Position numbers and translations under genes: made by a program. Below the pieces are notes generated by a model. The model did not search any database. It was given only the letters and a program-made list of their open reading frames with translations, and was not told the origin of the DNA. A DNA stretch of 10,536 bases from CAYQUV01 sp964421005 (GTDB lineage: Bacteria; Patescibacteriota; Minisyncoccia; Minisyncoccales; CG1-02-41-26): positions 1-10,536 of the forward strand of contig CAYQUV010000025.1 in assembly GCA_964421005.1 (NCBI GenBank), given 5' to 3'. Positions within the stretch are counted from its first letter, which is position 1; the number at the start of each line of letters is the position of its first letter. Of the stretch, positions 1 to 6,638 are shown piece after piece.

Positions 1-51
1 CTCATAAACTTTAAATCTCATCTTGCCTATACAGGAAAAATAAAAGGGTAG
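1..51 (+). CDS. Possible C-terminal tail of an upstream gene (partial)
   Basis: Frame 1 is open from the window edge to a TAG at 49-51 and would encode ...LINFKSHLAYTGKIKG. The other two plus frames meet stops within the first 14 bases. The stop would lie inside the left arm of the terminator at 42-72, which is common in compact genomes. Sixteen codons are too few to name a family. An alternative is a minus-strand gene starting at the CAT of 19-21 (MRFKVYE...) and leaving the window. The strong hairpin directly upstream of that start fits a plus-strand gene end at least as well. Confidence 0.3.
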   Translation, partial: LINFKSHLAYTGKIKG

Positions 52-74
52 AGAAGAAATCTCTACCCTTTTTT
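42..74 (+). terminator. Strong intrinsic terminator (probably bidirectional)
   Basis: A perfect 13-bp stem pairs 42-54 with 60-72 (AAAAGGGTAGAGA against TCTCTACCCTTTT) around the loop AGAAA. The U-rich right end runs to 74. On the opposite strand the stem is followed by a T-rich stretch too, so it could stop transcription from both sides. It separates whatever lies to the left from the toxin-antitoxin operon. Confidence 0.85.
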
Positions 75-76
75 GA

Positions 77-164
77 TAGACGCTGATTTATGCTGATGTA
101 GCGGATTCATACTGATATATCTTATCCGTATAAATCCGTTTAAATCCGTATTTATCAGTGTCTA
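77..164. repeat. Helix-phased palindromic intergenic repeat
   Basis: The right half consists of ten-base units: ATCCGTATAA at 124, ATCCGTTTAA at 134, ATCCGTATTT at 144 and ATCAGTGTCT at 154. The left half carries the complementary words CTGAT, CTGAT, CGGAT and CTGAT at 83, 93, 102 and 112. The ends TAGACGCTGAT (77-87) and ATCAGTGTCTA (154-164) are near-perfect inverted repeats. The whole is an imperfect 88-base palindrome with a period close to one helical turn. I recall similar degenerate ATCCG/CTGAT repeats dispersed between genes in many environmental bacterial drafts. No open frame is convincing here. Confidence 0.75.
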
Positions 165-166
165 CT

Positions 167-194
167 TGTTTTTTATTAAAATTTTAAATAAAAT
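167..194 (+). promoter_or_regulatory. Possible promoter of the mntA-hepT operon
   Basis: TTGTTT at 167-172 and TAAAAT at 189-194 are separated by 16 bases. They would start RNA near 201, just before the AGGAGA at 205-210 that is the likely ribosome binding site. The surrounding sequence is so AT-rich that chance matches are easy. Confidence 0.35.
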
Positions 195-226
195 GAAATC
201 GGGTAGGAGATTTACGAATTAATAAA

Positions 227-634
227 ATGAAAAAAGATTTTGAGAAAGATTTAATGAAAAATTTAAGTGAATTCTTCAAAAAAGAAAGAGGAGTTTTGTT
301 TTGCTATTTATTTGGTTCAAGAGCTTATGAGAAGCCTATTTCAACAAGCGATATTGATTTAGCTGTATATTTAGATGAGAAAAAATGCAGAGACTTTTTT
401 GAAAAAAGATTAGAGCTAATTTCTCAAATTTCTCAAATCTTGCACAAAGACGCAGATATTTTAGTCTTAAATACTGCCTCTCCTTTTTTAAAGTATGTAG
501 TTTTGAAGGAAGGAAAATTAATTTATGAAAGAGACCAAAACAAAAGAATTGATTTTGAACTCAAAGCAATAAATGAATATTTTGATTATAAACCGATTTT
601 AGAAAGATATTACCAAAAATTGTTAGCTTCTTAA
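227..634 (+). CDS. mntA: MntA-type minimal nucleotidyltransferase (antitoxin)
   Basis: This 135-residue protein has the signature of MNT-fold nucleotidyltransferases, GS-x10-DxD: G30-S31 and D42/D44. A third acidic residue sits in the strand ADILVLN (D77). In the characterised Shewanella MntA/HepT (type VII) toxin-antitoxin system, MntA transfers AMP groups from ATP to a tyrosine of the HEPN toxin HepT and neutralises it. Length and motif spacing are normal, so the enzyme looks intact. An AGGAGA at 205-210 lies 16 bases before the ATG, farther than usual. The hepT frame follows after four bases, the normal gene order. The partner toxin is interrupted, so this protein may have no active target left here. 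It is visibly more AT-rich than the glycosidase gene after it, which fits acquisition by transfer. The cell role is inferred from family and context. Confidence 0.85.
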   Translation: MKKDFEKDLMKNLSEFFKKERGVLFCYLFGSRAYEKPISTSDIDLAVYLDEKKCRDFFEKRLELISQISQILHKDADILVLNTASPFLKYVVLKEGKLIYERDQNKRIDFELKAINEYFDYKPILERYYQKLLAS

Positions 635-638
635 TTTT

Positions 639-1067
639 ATGAACTCTCTAACTCAACAAAAAATTTTAGAGAAAATAGAAAATTTTAATGAGTATTTAAG
701 TTATCTTTATCAGCTTCAAAAAGAGGCAAAGAATGAAGAGGTTTTTATTTCTGATTTCCATTTATTTGGGAATACTGAGAGGTATCTTTAATTGGCGGTT
801 CAAATAATTATCGATGTCTCTCGCTTAATAATAATTGACTTAGATTTAAAAAGACCTGAAGATAATTACGAAGCAATTTCAATTCTATTTGAAAATAAAA
901 TTATTTCAGAGGACTTAGCTCGAAAATTAACTAAAATGATTGGCTTAAGGAATATTTTAGTTCATGAGTATGGGAAAATAGATAGAAAGAAAATTTATAA
1001 AATTTTAAAAGAACAAATAGGGGATTTAGAGGAATTTAAAAAACAAATTATCAAATTCCTTAATTGA
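639..1067 (+). pseudogene. hepT: HepT-type HEPN toxin, split by an in-frame TAA
   Basis: Starting at the ATG of 639, the frame gives 50 residues ending ...GNTERYL, then TAA at 789-791, then continues in the same frame as LAVQIIIDVSR... to the TGA at 1065-1067. Read through, it is 142 codons, the usual HepT length. HepT proteins typically have RYLQxAxQ here, so the stop is most simply a CAA-to-TAA change in one glutamine codon. The RX4HXY motif of HEPN RNases is intact after the stop (RNILVHEY, codons 104-111); its Tyr is the residue AMPylated by MntA in the characterised system. The second part could only be made by stop readthrough or by reinitiation at the TTG of 792, directly adjacent to the stop and without a ribosome binding site. 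The likely meaning is an inactivated toxin; a split but functional protein or a base error is less likely. Confidence 0.8.
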
Positions 1068-1068
1068 A

Positions 1069-2313
1069 ATGAAAAAGAGTGAAATTAAAAAAAAACTCTT
1101 AAAAGAGATAGACCGTTTGAAGAATAAAAAATACGGCTTTATAGCAGCGGGCATGCCGAGTTACAACCGGCTTTTTGGCAGAGATTCTTTGATTACTTCC
1201 TGGCAACTTTTAGATTTGGAACCGGAAATTGCCAAAAATACTTTAAAGATTTTAGCCAAATATCAAGGGAAAGAAGTTATAACAGCGAAAGAAGAGGAGC
1301 CGGGCAAGATTTTGCACGAGCATCAAATTGGCAAAAAGAGACATCCTCAAAGTTGTTTCCCTTTTCCTTATTATGGCTCGGTGGATTCAACGCCATTGTT
1401 TTTAATTTTATTCTCTTTTTATTACAAAAAAACCTGTTTAGGAAAAGATTCGAGAACGGGCGGCGAAAAACTTGATAAAAAAACAAAAACAGGAGAAAGA
1501 GAAGGAGAAAGAGTGGCAATAGAAACAGGGGATACGGAATTCTTAAAAAAATATTGGAAAAATGTCCTGCTTGCTTTACACTGGGTTTTTCATTTTGGAG
1601 ACAAAGACGAGGATTATTTTCTGGAATACGAAAGAAAAGCGAAAAAGGGGCTTTTCCATCAGGGCTGGAAAGACGGTTTTGGCGACCACTTGAAAATCAA
1701 GCCGCCGGTAGCAGTGGTTGAAGTCCAGGGTTATCAGTATCTGGCGTTGATTGACATTGCCAAAATTGCCGGAGATTTTTTCGGCGATGGAAAATTGGAG
1801 AAATCGCTTAGAGAAAGAGCTGAGGGTTTGAGGATTAATTTTAATAAAAAATTCTGGATGGAAAAAGAAAAATATTTTGCTTTTGCTTTAGATGGTGAGA
1901 AAGAACAAGTTAAAGAAATAACTTCAAATCCGGGCCATCTTCTGTTTACCGGGATTTTAGATAAAAATAAAGAAAAATTTGTTGTCAAAAAACTTTTCTC
2001 TCCCGAACTCTGGACACCCTTTGGTATAAGAACGCATTCAATAAAAAGCAAGTTTTTTGACCCTTTGTCTTATCATCTTGGTTCTGTATGGCCTCATGAC
2101 AACTGGCTCATAGCTCAGGGTTTAAAAAAATTAGGATATAAAAAAGAATACCGGGAAATTAAAAAAGCCCTCTTGAGGGCTTATAAAAGATTGGGGTTAA
2201 TCCCCGAGTTTTACGCAGTTTTGGACGGAAAAATAACTTTAAAAACTAGACAAACTCCCTGTTATCCCCAGGCTTGGGCTACCGGGGCTTTATTGAATTT
2301 TTTATTTAATTAG
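1069..2313 (+). CDS. Glycogen-debranching-like (alpha/alpha)6 glycosidase
   Basis: This 414-residue protein resembles the catalytic half of amylo-alpha-1,6-glucosidase/GDE-type enzymes (COG3408-like). Motifs in order: LFGRDSLITSWQLL (35-48), EPGKILHEH (77-85), YGSVDSTPLFL (102-112), QGWKDGFGD (198-206), VQGYQYLAL (219-227), NPGHLLFTGI (287-296), PLSYHLGSVWPHDN (332-345), GLIPEFYA (376-383) and QAWATGALLNFL (401-412). D202 and E380 are plausible catalytic acids by analogy, not proven. The beta-sandwich N-terminal domain of full-length relatives is absent, because the catalytic motifs begin near residue 30. No signal peptide is visible, so it is probably cytoplasmic. About 30 charged residues (122-152, Lys/Glu/Gly/Arg-rich) interrupt the usual YYKKTGDxEF stretch. 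The ATG lies one base after the hepT stop and has no close Shine-Dalgarno, which suggests translational coupling and shared transcription. It converges on the glycosyltransferase operon. Its linkage specificity (alpha-1,6-glucan, trehalose or other alpha-glucoside) is unknown. Confidence 0.7.
   Translation: MKKSEIKKKLLKEIDRLKNKKYGFIAAGMPSYNRLFGRDSLITSWQLLDLEPEIAKNTLKILAKYQGKEVITAKEEEPGKILHEHQIGKKRHPQSCFPFPYYGSVDSTPLFLILFSFYYKKTCLGKDSRTGGEKLDKKTKTGEREGERVAIETGDTEFLKKYWKNVLLALHWVFHFGDKDEDYFLEYERKAKKGLFHQGWKDGFGDHLKIKPPVAVVEVQGYQYLALIDIAKIAGDFFGDGKLEKSLRERAEGLRINFNKKFWMEKEKYFAFALDGEKEQVKEITSNPGHLLFTGILDKNKEKFVVKKLFSPELWTPFGIRTHSIKSKFFDPLSYHLGSVWPHDNWLIAQGLKKLGYKKEYREIKKALLRAYKRLGLIPEFYAVLDGKITLKTRQTPCYPQAWATGALLNFLFN
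2161..2182 (-). terminator. Minus-strand terminator inside the glycosidase gene
   Basis: Bases 2165-2182 form a perfect 8-bp hairpin (AAGCCCTC-TT-GAGGGCTT). On the minus strand it is followed directly by TTTTTT (plus-strand A run 2161-2166) and a further AT-rich stretch. On the plus strand no T-run follows, so the element points one way. It lies about 150 bases past the stop of the last minus-strand glycosyltransferase and would end that operon. In the glycosidase frame the same bases encode KKALLRAY. Confidence 0.75.
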
Positions 2314-2330
2314 ATTTATTATTTCTTTTA

Positions 2331-3422
2331 CTAATAATCGGTCTTTCTCTTAACTAGATTGAGAAAGATTTTCTCATAGCGTTCAACCATCTTCTCTTTG
2401 CTGAAATTTTCTTCAACCCATTTTCTGCATTCTCGGCGGTCTATTTGGTCAATCTTTTTTACTGCCCTGACCATTTCATTAACATCTTTGACAATGAAGC
2501 CTGTTTTTTTATCTTTTATTATTTCTGGCAGAGAACCTTTCTTGAAACCAATGACCGGGGTTCCGCAAGCCATGCTTTCTATCAGGACTAATCCAAAGGG
2601 TTCTTGCCATCTTAGAGGATAGAGAACCGCTTTTGCCTTTCCGTATAATTTTGCCAGTTGATAATAATCTAGCATTCCCAGATACTCTATATTTTTTCCC
2701 AGATGGGGCTTGATTTTTGTTTCAAAATAATACCCTCTGTCAGGACCGCCGGCGATTTTCAGTTTAACCCTTGCTTTTTTCGCGACTTTGATTGCCAAAT
2801 CAATTCCTTTTTCGGGAACAATCCGGCCTGTAGCCAGGAAAAAGTCATCGGGCTTTTTATTAAATTTAAATTTATCGGTATCTATGCCGTTATAGGCGGT
2901 GCCGATATATTTTAAATTAGGGCTTGGCTTTCTTTGAGAATCACTTAAACTGATTAAATTAATACTCTTTATCTTTTTCGTTTGTTCAAGCATATATTTT
3001 TTGAAGTCCTGAATTGGATCGTGTAGAGTGATAACGGTAGGAGTTTTGGTTAAAGTAGCAAAAGGAATAACTCTCCGGTAGGGATGAATATGGATAATAT
3101 CGAAGGGTTCTTTTTGGTCGAGCTCATAAATTTTTGAGAGCATTAATTGTTCGTAAAAATTAACCACCGGCTCGTTCATATAGGATAGAAAGGGAGTCAA
3201 CTTTTTGTTGTATTTTAAAGCAGGCATATTAAATGAAACAAGTTTGGCATATTTCAGCTTTGATTCTTTGGAACCGAAATAGTAAATCTGGTGACCTCTT
3301 TTGGCTAAACCCTCAGCGATATAAAAAGCCATCCACAGGGGAGCGTAAAAAGTATTCTGAGGCGGGGGAGTGGGCCATTCGTTGGTACAGAACATTGCGA
3401 TTTTTAGTTTTCTTTTTTTCAT
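2331..3422 (-). CDS. GT4-family glycosyltransferase with diverged N-terminal half
   Basis: A 363-residue GT-B fold transferase. The C-terminal donor half carries the GT4 hallmarks: TGRIVPEKG (198-206) with Arg200/Lys205 for the nucleotide diphosphate, the EX7E motif EPFGLVLIE (274-282) and ESMACGTPVIGFKKGSLPEII (282-302). YNGID is at 177-181. The tail (VRAVKKIDQIDRRECRKWVEENFS) is close to that of the three paralogues upstream in the operon. The N-terminal acceptor half differs: where the others have a P-x-YGGxE loop near residue 20, this one has PPPQNTFYAPL, without the two glycines. This suggests the same type of nucleotide-sugar donor but another acceptor. No signal peptide or membrane span is visible. 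It is the last minus-strand gene and converges on the glycosidase gene 17 bases away. A TAG two codons upstream blocks longer starts. Sugar and product cannot be read from the sequence. Confidence 0.85.
   Translation of the reverse strand: MKKRKLKIAMFCTNEWPTPPPQNTFYAPLWMAFYIAEGLAKRGHQIYYFGSKESKLKYAKLVSFNMPALKYNKKLTPFLSYMNEPVVNFYEQLMLSKIYELDQKEPFDIIHIHPYRRVIPFATLTKTPTVITLHDPIQDFKKYMLEQTKKIKSINLISLSDSQRKPSPNLKYIGTAYNGIDTDKFKFNKKPDDFFLATGRIVPEKGIDLAIKVAKKARVKLKIAGGPDRGYYFETKIKPHLGKNIEYLGMLDYYQLAKLYGKAKAVLYPLRWQEPFGLVLIESMACGTPVIGFKKGSLPEIIKDKKTGFIVKDVNEMVRAVKKIDQIDRRECRKWVEENFSKEKMVERYEKIFLNLVKRKTDY
2341..2372 (+). terminator. Plus-strand terminator for the glycosidase transcript
   Basis: TCTTTCTC (2342-2349) pairs perfectly with GAGAAAGA (2361-2368) across an 11-base loop and is followed by TTTT at 2369-2372. 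It lies 28 bases after the glycosidase stop, inside the 3' end of the converging glycosyltransferase gene. Only three of the eight pairs are G-C, so it is weaker than the minus-strand counterpart at 2161. The opposite strand has no T-run after the hairpin. Confidence 0.45.
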
Positions 3423-3425
3423 ATC

Positions 3426-3499
3426 CTATTTTTTAAATAATAGCCTGTCCGCGGGATAAACATTTAAAGCCTCGAGGAACAGGGTTGTCAGGTTTTTAT
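3426..3499 (-). other. Out-of-frame coding-like stretch after the phosphotransferase stop
   Basis: Just at the TGA of the phosphotransferase gene, the -1 frame is open and reads NLTTLFLEALNVYPADRLLFKK, ending at TAG (3426-3428) three bases before the ATG of the next gene. The shift point is a run of five A on the minus strand (plus T 3493-3497); one more A, or a -1 slip there, would join it to KELIK. The peptide has protein-like composition, and its stop sits where an operonic gene end would be expected. It may be the original C-terminus lost by a one-base deletion, a frameshift product, or chance. Confidence 0.35.
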
Positions 3500-4471
3500 T
3501 AATTCTTTAAAATCTTTGGTGCAGTTTATTAAAAGATTGGTATAAAATTTTCTCCTTCTTTTGTAAAGTTCCTTGTTTTCTTTTGAATATCTGATTTGAA
3601 TGCCGCCCAGGGAAAGATAAGAAGCAACAAGGGGTAAAAGTTTTTTGAACTTCAAAAGTTTTTCTTTATTCAAATGTTTTATATATTCGGTAATCAGTTT
3701 TTTCCTTAGATCTCTTTTAATTCCCCAGAGATGAGTCCAGAGATAACCGATATCATAGGCAAAGTTGTTAATATGAATCAATTCCCAATCAATAATCCAG
3801 AGCTTGTTTTTTTCATCTACGATTATATTGCCAAGATTTAAATCTCCCTGAGAAAAATAATTGTTTTCTTTTCTGGCTAAGGGAATCGTTTTTTTAATAA
3901 TTGTTGTAAGTTTATTCTTGTGAGAGCGGGAGATTAACCCGTTTTTTAAAAGAGTATGGTACAAATCTTCGGCCAGGTAATTTTTACAATTGAATTTTTT
4001 CAGCTTCAGACCGCAGAAGTTAGCGGGAGGAATTTTTGAAATTTTAATAATCAACCCGGTTAGTTCTTTTATTTGTTCTTTTGTCGGATGAAGAGTTACT
4101 TTTCTGCTGTGGCCCAGGGGTTTGCCTTCAATATATTCTCTTATCATCCATTCGAAACCTTTTCCCTTGCCCGATTTAATAATTTTTGGAATAACTTTTT
4201 TAATCGGAAAATTCTCTTCCTGTATTTTTTTAAAAAATCTGGTTTCCCGGATAAATTTTTCTTTGGCATCAAGATTATTGTGGCATCTTGCGTAAAAAGC
4301 AACCGTTTTGCCGCTTTTTGTTTGACAGGGGCTGAAGTAGCGATGTTTAAGCGTTCGGTATTTTTTGAAAAATTGAGAAGGAGAGATTTGAGGAGAGATT
4401 TCTAATTCTTTTATTTTTTTCTCAATTTTCTTTTCAATATTATTGATTAAAATCTTATTTCCTTTTAGCAT
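3488..4471 (-). CDS. APH-fold phosphotransferase / kinase-like protein
   Basis: This 327-residue protein has the C-lobe of the aminoglycoside phosphotransferase/choline-kinase superfamily. The catalytic loop is SQGDLNLGNIIVD (207-219) with D210 and N215, and the metal-binding strand is LWIIDWE (224-230) with D228. Then comes FAYDIGYLWTHLWG (237-250). In the N-lobe, TVAFYARCHNNLDAKEKFIRETRFFKKI (56-83) corresponds to the strand that normally holds the ATP-binding lysine, here apparently Tyr60 or Arg62. WMIREYIEGKPLG (108-120) is the hinge. The usual His of the catalytic HxD is Gln208. It may be an active kinase with variant residues or a weakened one. Members phosphorylate small molecules such as sugars, choline or antibiotics; between four glycosyltransferases a sugar or lipid head group is the most natural guess. 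The upstream gap is 33 bases, and no Shine-Dalgarno is visible. See the possible frameshifted extension at its 3' end. Confidence 0.75.
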   Translation of the reverse strand: MLKGNKILINNIEKKIEKKIKELEISPQISPSQFFKKYRTLKHRYFSPCQTKSGKTVAFYARCHNNLDAKEKFIRETRFFKKIQEENFPIKKVIPKIIKSGKGKGFEWMIREYIEGKPLGHSRKVTLHPTKEQIKELTGLIIKISKIPPANFCGLKLKKFNCKNYLAEDLYHTLLKNGLISRSHKNKLTTIIKKTIPLARKENNYFSQGDLNLGNIIVDEKNKLWIIDWELIHINNFAYDIGYLWTHLWGIKRDLRKKLITEYIKHLNKEKLLKFKKLLPLVASYLSLGGIQIRYSKENKELYKRRRKFYTNLLINCTKDFKELIKT

Positions 4472-4504
4472 AAGCAGCTTGATAGAACTTATTTTTTGTT
4501 TAAT

Positions 4505-5560
4505 CTACCTCTTTTTCTTCAAAAGTTTGTAATAAAGTTTTTCGTAGCGGGAAACCATTATGTCCTGGGTGAAATTTTTCTCAACAAATTTTCTGCAATC
4601 AATTCTTTTTATTTCATCTATTCTTTTAACGGCTCGGACAGCTGTATCAATGCTGTTGACCACAAAGCCGGTCTTTCCGTGTTTAACCACTTCCGGAACA
4701 GAGCCTCTTCTGTAAGCTATAACCGGCGTGCCGCAGGCTTGGGCTTCAACCATATTTAAGCCGAAGGGTTCGTGCCATTCAATAGGATAAAGAAGAGCCT
4801 TTGCTTCTCTAAAAAATTTTGATTTTTCTTTCCGGGAATATTCTCCAATGTATTTAATTTTATCGTTTAAATGGGGCTTAATATTTTCTTTGAAGTAATC
4901 TCTCTGGCTTTCGTCCAATCTTCCGGCTAAATGAAGTTCGATTCCCGCTTTTTCCGCTATTTCAATGGCGTTTTCTATTCCTTTGTATTTGTCAATTCTG
5001 GCTGTCCAGATAAAGTGATTTTTTGGTTTGGGGTTGAATTTAAATTCTTGAATTCTGATGCCGTTGTAAATAACGTCAACAAAATTTAATTTTTTTCGGG
5101 ATAATTTTTTCTGGGATTTTGAGATAGCAACGTAATTGTTGTTTTTAAATTTTTCAAGAATATACAGCCTGGAATCTCTTTTAGCAGATGAGTAAAGGGG
5201 ATTGTGAATAGTATGTAAGGTCGGCGTTTTTACTAAAGCAGGGAAATAGACTTCCCATAAATCAATGTGGGTATGGATGATGTCAAATTCTTGGGCTCTT
5301 TGAAAAGCCTTGCTCAAATTTAAAAGATTGTAAGTGTGGTCCTGCCAGGAAATATTGTCTTTTTTAAGAGAGATAGGGTAGATCGGAACCAACTTACAGG
5401 GAACCTTGGAATCGCCGGTGGCAAAAAGAGTGACATTGTGTCCCTTTTTGGTCAATCCTTCAACCAGGTTAAAAACAATCCATTCTATTCCTCCGTATTT
5501 TTTGGGAGGAATAGAGAACCATAGAGGAGCTACTTGAGCAATTTTTAATTTTCTTGCCAT
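4505..5560 (-). CDS. GT4-family glycosyltransferase (third of the tandem array)
   Basis: A 351-residue GT-B enzyme. The N-terminal half starts with KIAQVAPLWFSIPPKKYGGIE (6-26), whose YGG loop is typical of this subfamily. HTHIDLWE (96-103) and HTIHNP (116-121) line the acceptor side. YNGIRI is at 165-170. The donor half has WTARIDKYKG (185-194), so R188/K193 are kept, and EPFGLNMVE (264-272) as the EX7E motif, followed by CGTPVIAYRRGSVPE (276-290). Its N-terminus is nearly the same as the neighbour transcribed before it, which points to tandem duplication followed by divergence. There is no signal peptide or obvious membrane helix; such enzymes usually act at the inner face of the membrane or in the cytosol. 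It follows the previous gene by 27 bases. A TATAAT on the minus strand 20 bases before the ATG may add an internal promoter. No Shine-Dalgarno is seen. Donor and acceptor are unknown. Confidence 0.87.
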   Translation of the reverse strand: MARKLKIAQVAPLWFSIPPKKYGGIEWIVFNLVEGLTKKGHNVTLFATGDSKVPCKLVPIYPISLKKDNISWQDHTYNLLNLSKAFQRAQEFDIIHTHIDLWEVYFPALVKTPTLHTIHNPLYSSAKRDSRLYILEKFKNNNYVAISKSQKKLSRKKLNFVDVIYNGIRIQEFKFNPKPKNHFIWTARIDKYKGIENAIEIAEKAGIELHLAGRLDESQRDYFKENIKPHLNDKIKYIGEYSRKEKSKFFREAKALLYPIEWHEPFGLNMVEAQACGTPVIAYRRGSVPEVVKHGKTGFVVNSIDTAVRAVKRIDEIKRIDCRKFVEKNFTQDIMVSRYEKLYYKLLKKKR

Positions 5561-5587
5561 AATTTTTAAGATTAATTTTATTATAAA

Positions 5588-6631
5588 TTAGTTTCCAATA
5601 TTTGTTATTTTATAATAAACCTTTTCGTAATTATCTACCATTCTTTGATAACCGAAATATTTTTCCGCTCTTTCTCGGCAGTCTTTTCTTTTTATTTTAT
5701 CTATTGATTTAACTGCTTTAACCATCTCCGGAATGTCCTTAACCACAAACCCCGTTTTTTTTGAGTCAATTTCCGGCAGAGATCCTTTCTTTGAAGCAAT
5801 AACCGGTGTGCCAGAAGCCATACTTTCAACAACTATCAAGCCGAACGGTTCTTGCCAGCGTGCCGGATAAAGCAGGGCAAGAGCCTTCCCGTAAAGTGAA
5901 ATGAGCTCTTTTTGGGTTAATTCTCCAATGTATTTTATTTTTTTTGAAAGACGAGGTTTAATCTCTTTTTTAAAGTATTCCTCATACATCGGCTGAAGCT
6001 GGCCGGCTAGAATTAAATTCATTCCGGTTTTTTCAGCCACCCTTACGGCAATGTCCGGCGCTTTGTCCGGGCAAATCCTGCCCACCCAGAGCAGAAAATT
6101 TTCGGCTTTTTCCTTGTAACGAAATTTTGAAATGTCTATCCCGTTGTAGATTACCCATTCTTTTTTGAATCTTACAGGACTCCGTCTTTGTTGGTTTTTG
6201 GAAAGAAAAACAACGTTAAGTTCTTTTTTGTAATGTTCAAAAATTTTCCAGCGATGGTCAGAAGAGCGGGGGGTATTGTGGAGAGTGTGTAAAACAGGTT
6301 TTTTTATAAATCTTTGAAAAAAGGCTCCAAGAATGTTCCAGTGGCAGTGAAAAATATCAAAATCTTTTTCCCGCTCAAAAGCCAGGGAATGATTAAAGTT
6401 GTTCCAGAACCAATCGTGCCAGGGGATTTCTTGTTCTCTCAGTCCCTTTTTGGTAACCGAAACTAATTTTGCTTTTGTTTTTGAATTTCCGGAGGCGAAA
6501 AGAGTAACTTGATGACCGCGCTTTGTCAATTCTTCGGTGAGCAGGGAGATAATTCTTTCCGTGCCTCCGTATTTTTTCGGAGGAATGGGGAACCAAAGAG
6601 GAGCTATTTGGGCAATTTTTAATTTTTTCAT
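5588..6631 (-). CDS. GT4-family glycosyltransferase (second of the tandem array)
   Basis: A 347-residue GT-B transferase, closest by eye to the gene transcribed after it. KIAQIAPLWFPIPPKKYGGTE (5-25) gives the acceptor-side loop, FHCHW (94-98) and HTLHNTPRSSD (115-125) follow, and YNGID is at 162-166. The phosphate-binding segment is VGRICPDKAPD (183-193): R185 and K190 are kept, but the usual KG after the loop is KA. The EX7E motif is EPFGLIVVE (261-269), then SMASGTPVIASKKGSLPEI. The CGTP of the paralogues is SGTP here, a mild change. The ATG has no Shine-Dalgarno; an AATAAT box lies eight bases upstream within the repeat region 6639-6698. It probably shares the operon transcript. Which sugar it transfers cannot be told, but retaining chemistry is expected for GT4. 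Confidence 0.87.
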   Translation of the reverse strand: MKKLKIAQIAPLWFPIPPKKYGGTERIISLLTEELTKRGHQVTLFASGNSKTKAKLVSVTKKGLREQEIPWHDWFWNNFNHSLAFEREKDFDIFHCHWNILGAFFQRFIKKPVLHTLHNTPRSSDHRWKIFEHYKKELNVVFLSKNQQRRSPVRFKKEWVIYNGIDISKFRYKEKAENFLLWVGRICPDKAPDIAVRVAEKTGMNLILAGQLQPMYEEYFKKEIKPRLSKKIKYIGELTQKELISLYGKALALLYPARWQEPFGLIVVESMASGTPVIASKKGSLPEIDSKKTGFVVKDIPEMVKAVKSIDKIKRKDCRERAEKYFGYQRMVDNYEKVYYKITNIGN

Positions 6632-6638
6632 CGGTAGG

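Noticed and set aside
77..164. CRISPR array
   Set aside because: The units are about ten bases, degenerate, without spacers, and arranged as a palindrome; no cas gene is present.
789..791. TAA as a recoded sense codon (glutamine)
   Set aside because: TAA ends several other intact genes here (for example at 632-634 and 10369-10371), so the code is standard; recoding of this one codon has no support.
1277..2051. Open frames on the minus strand opposite the glycosidase gene
   Set aside because: They show no domain pattern or ribosome binding sites and mirror the codons of a well-supported gene.
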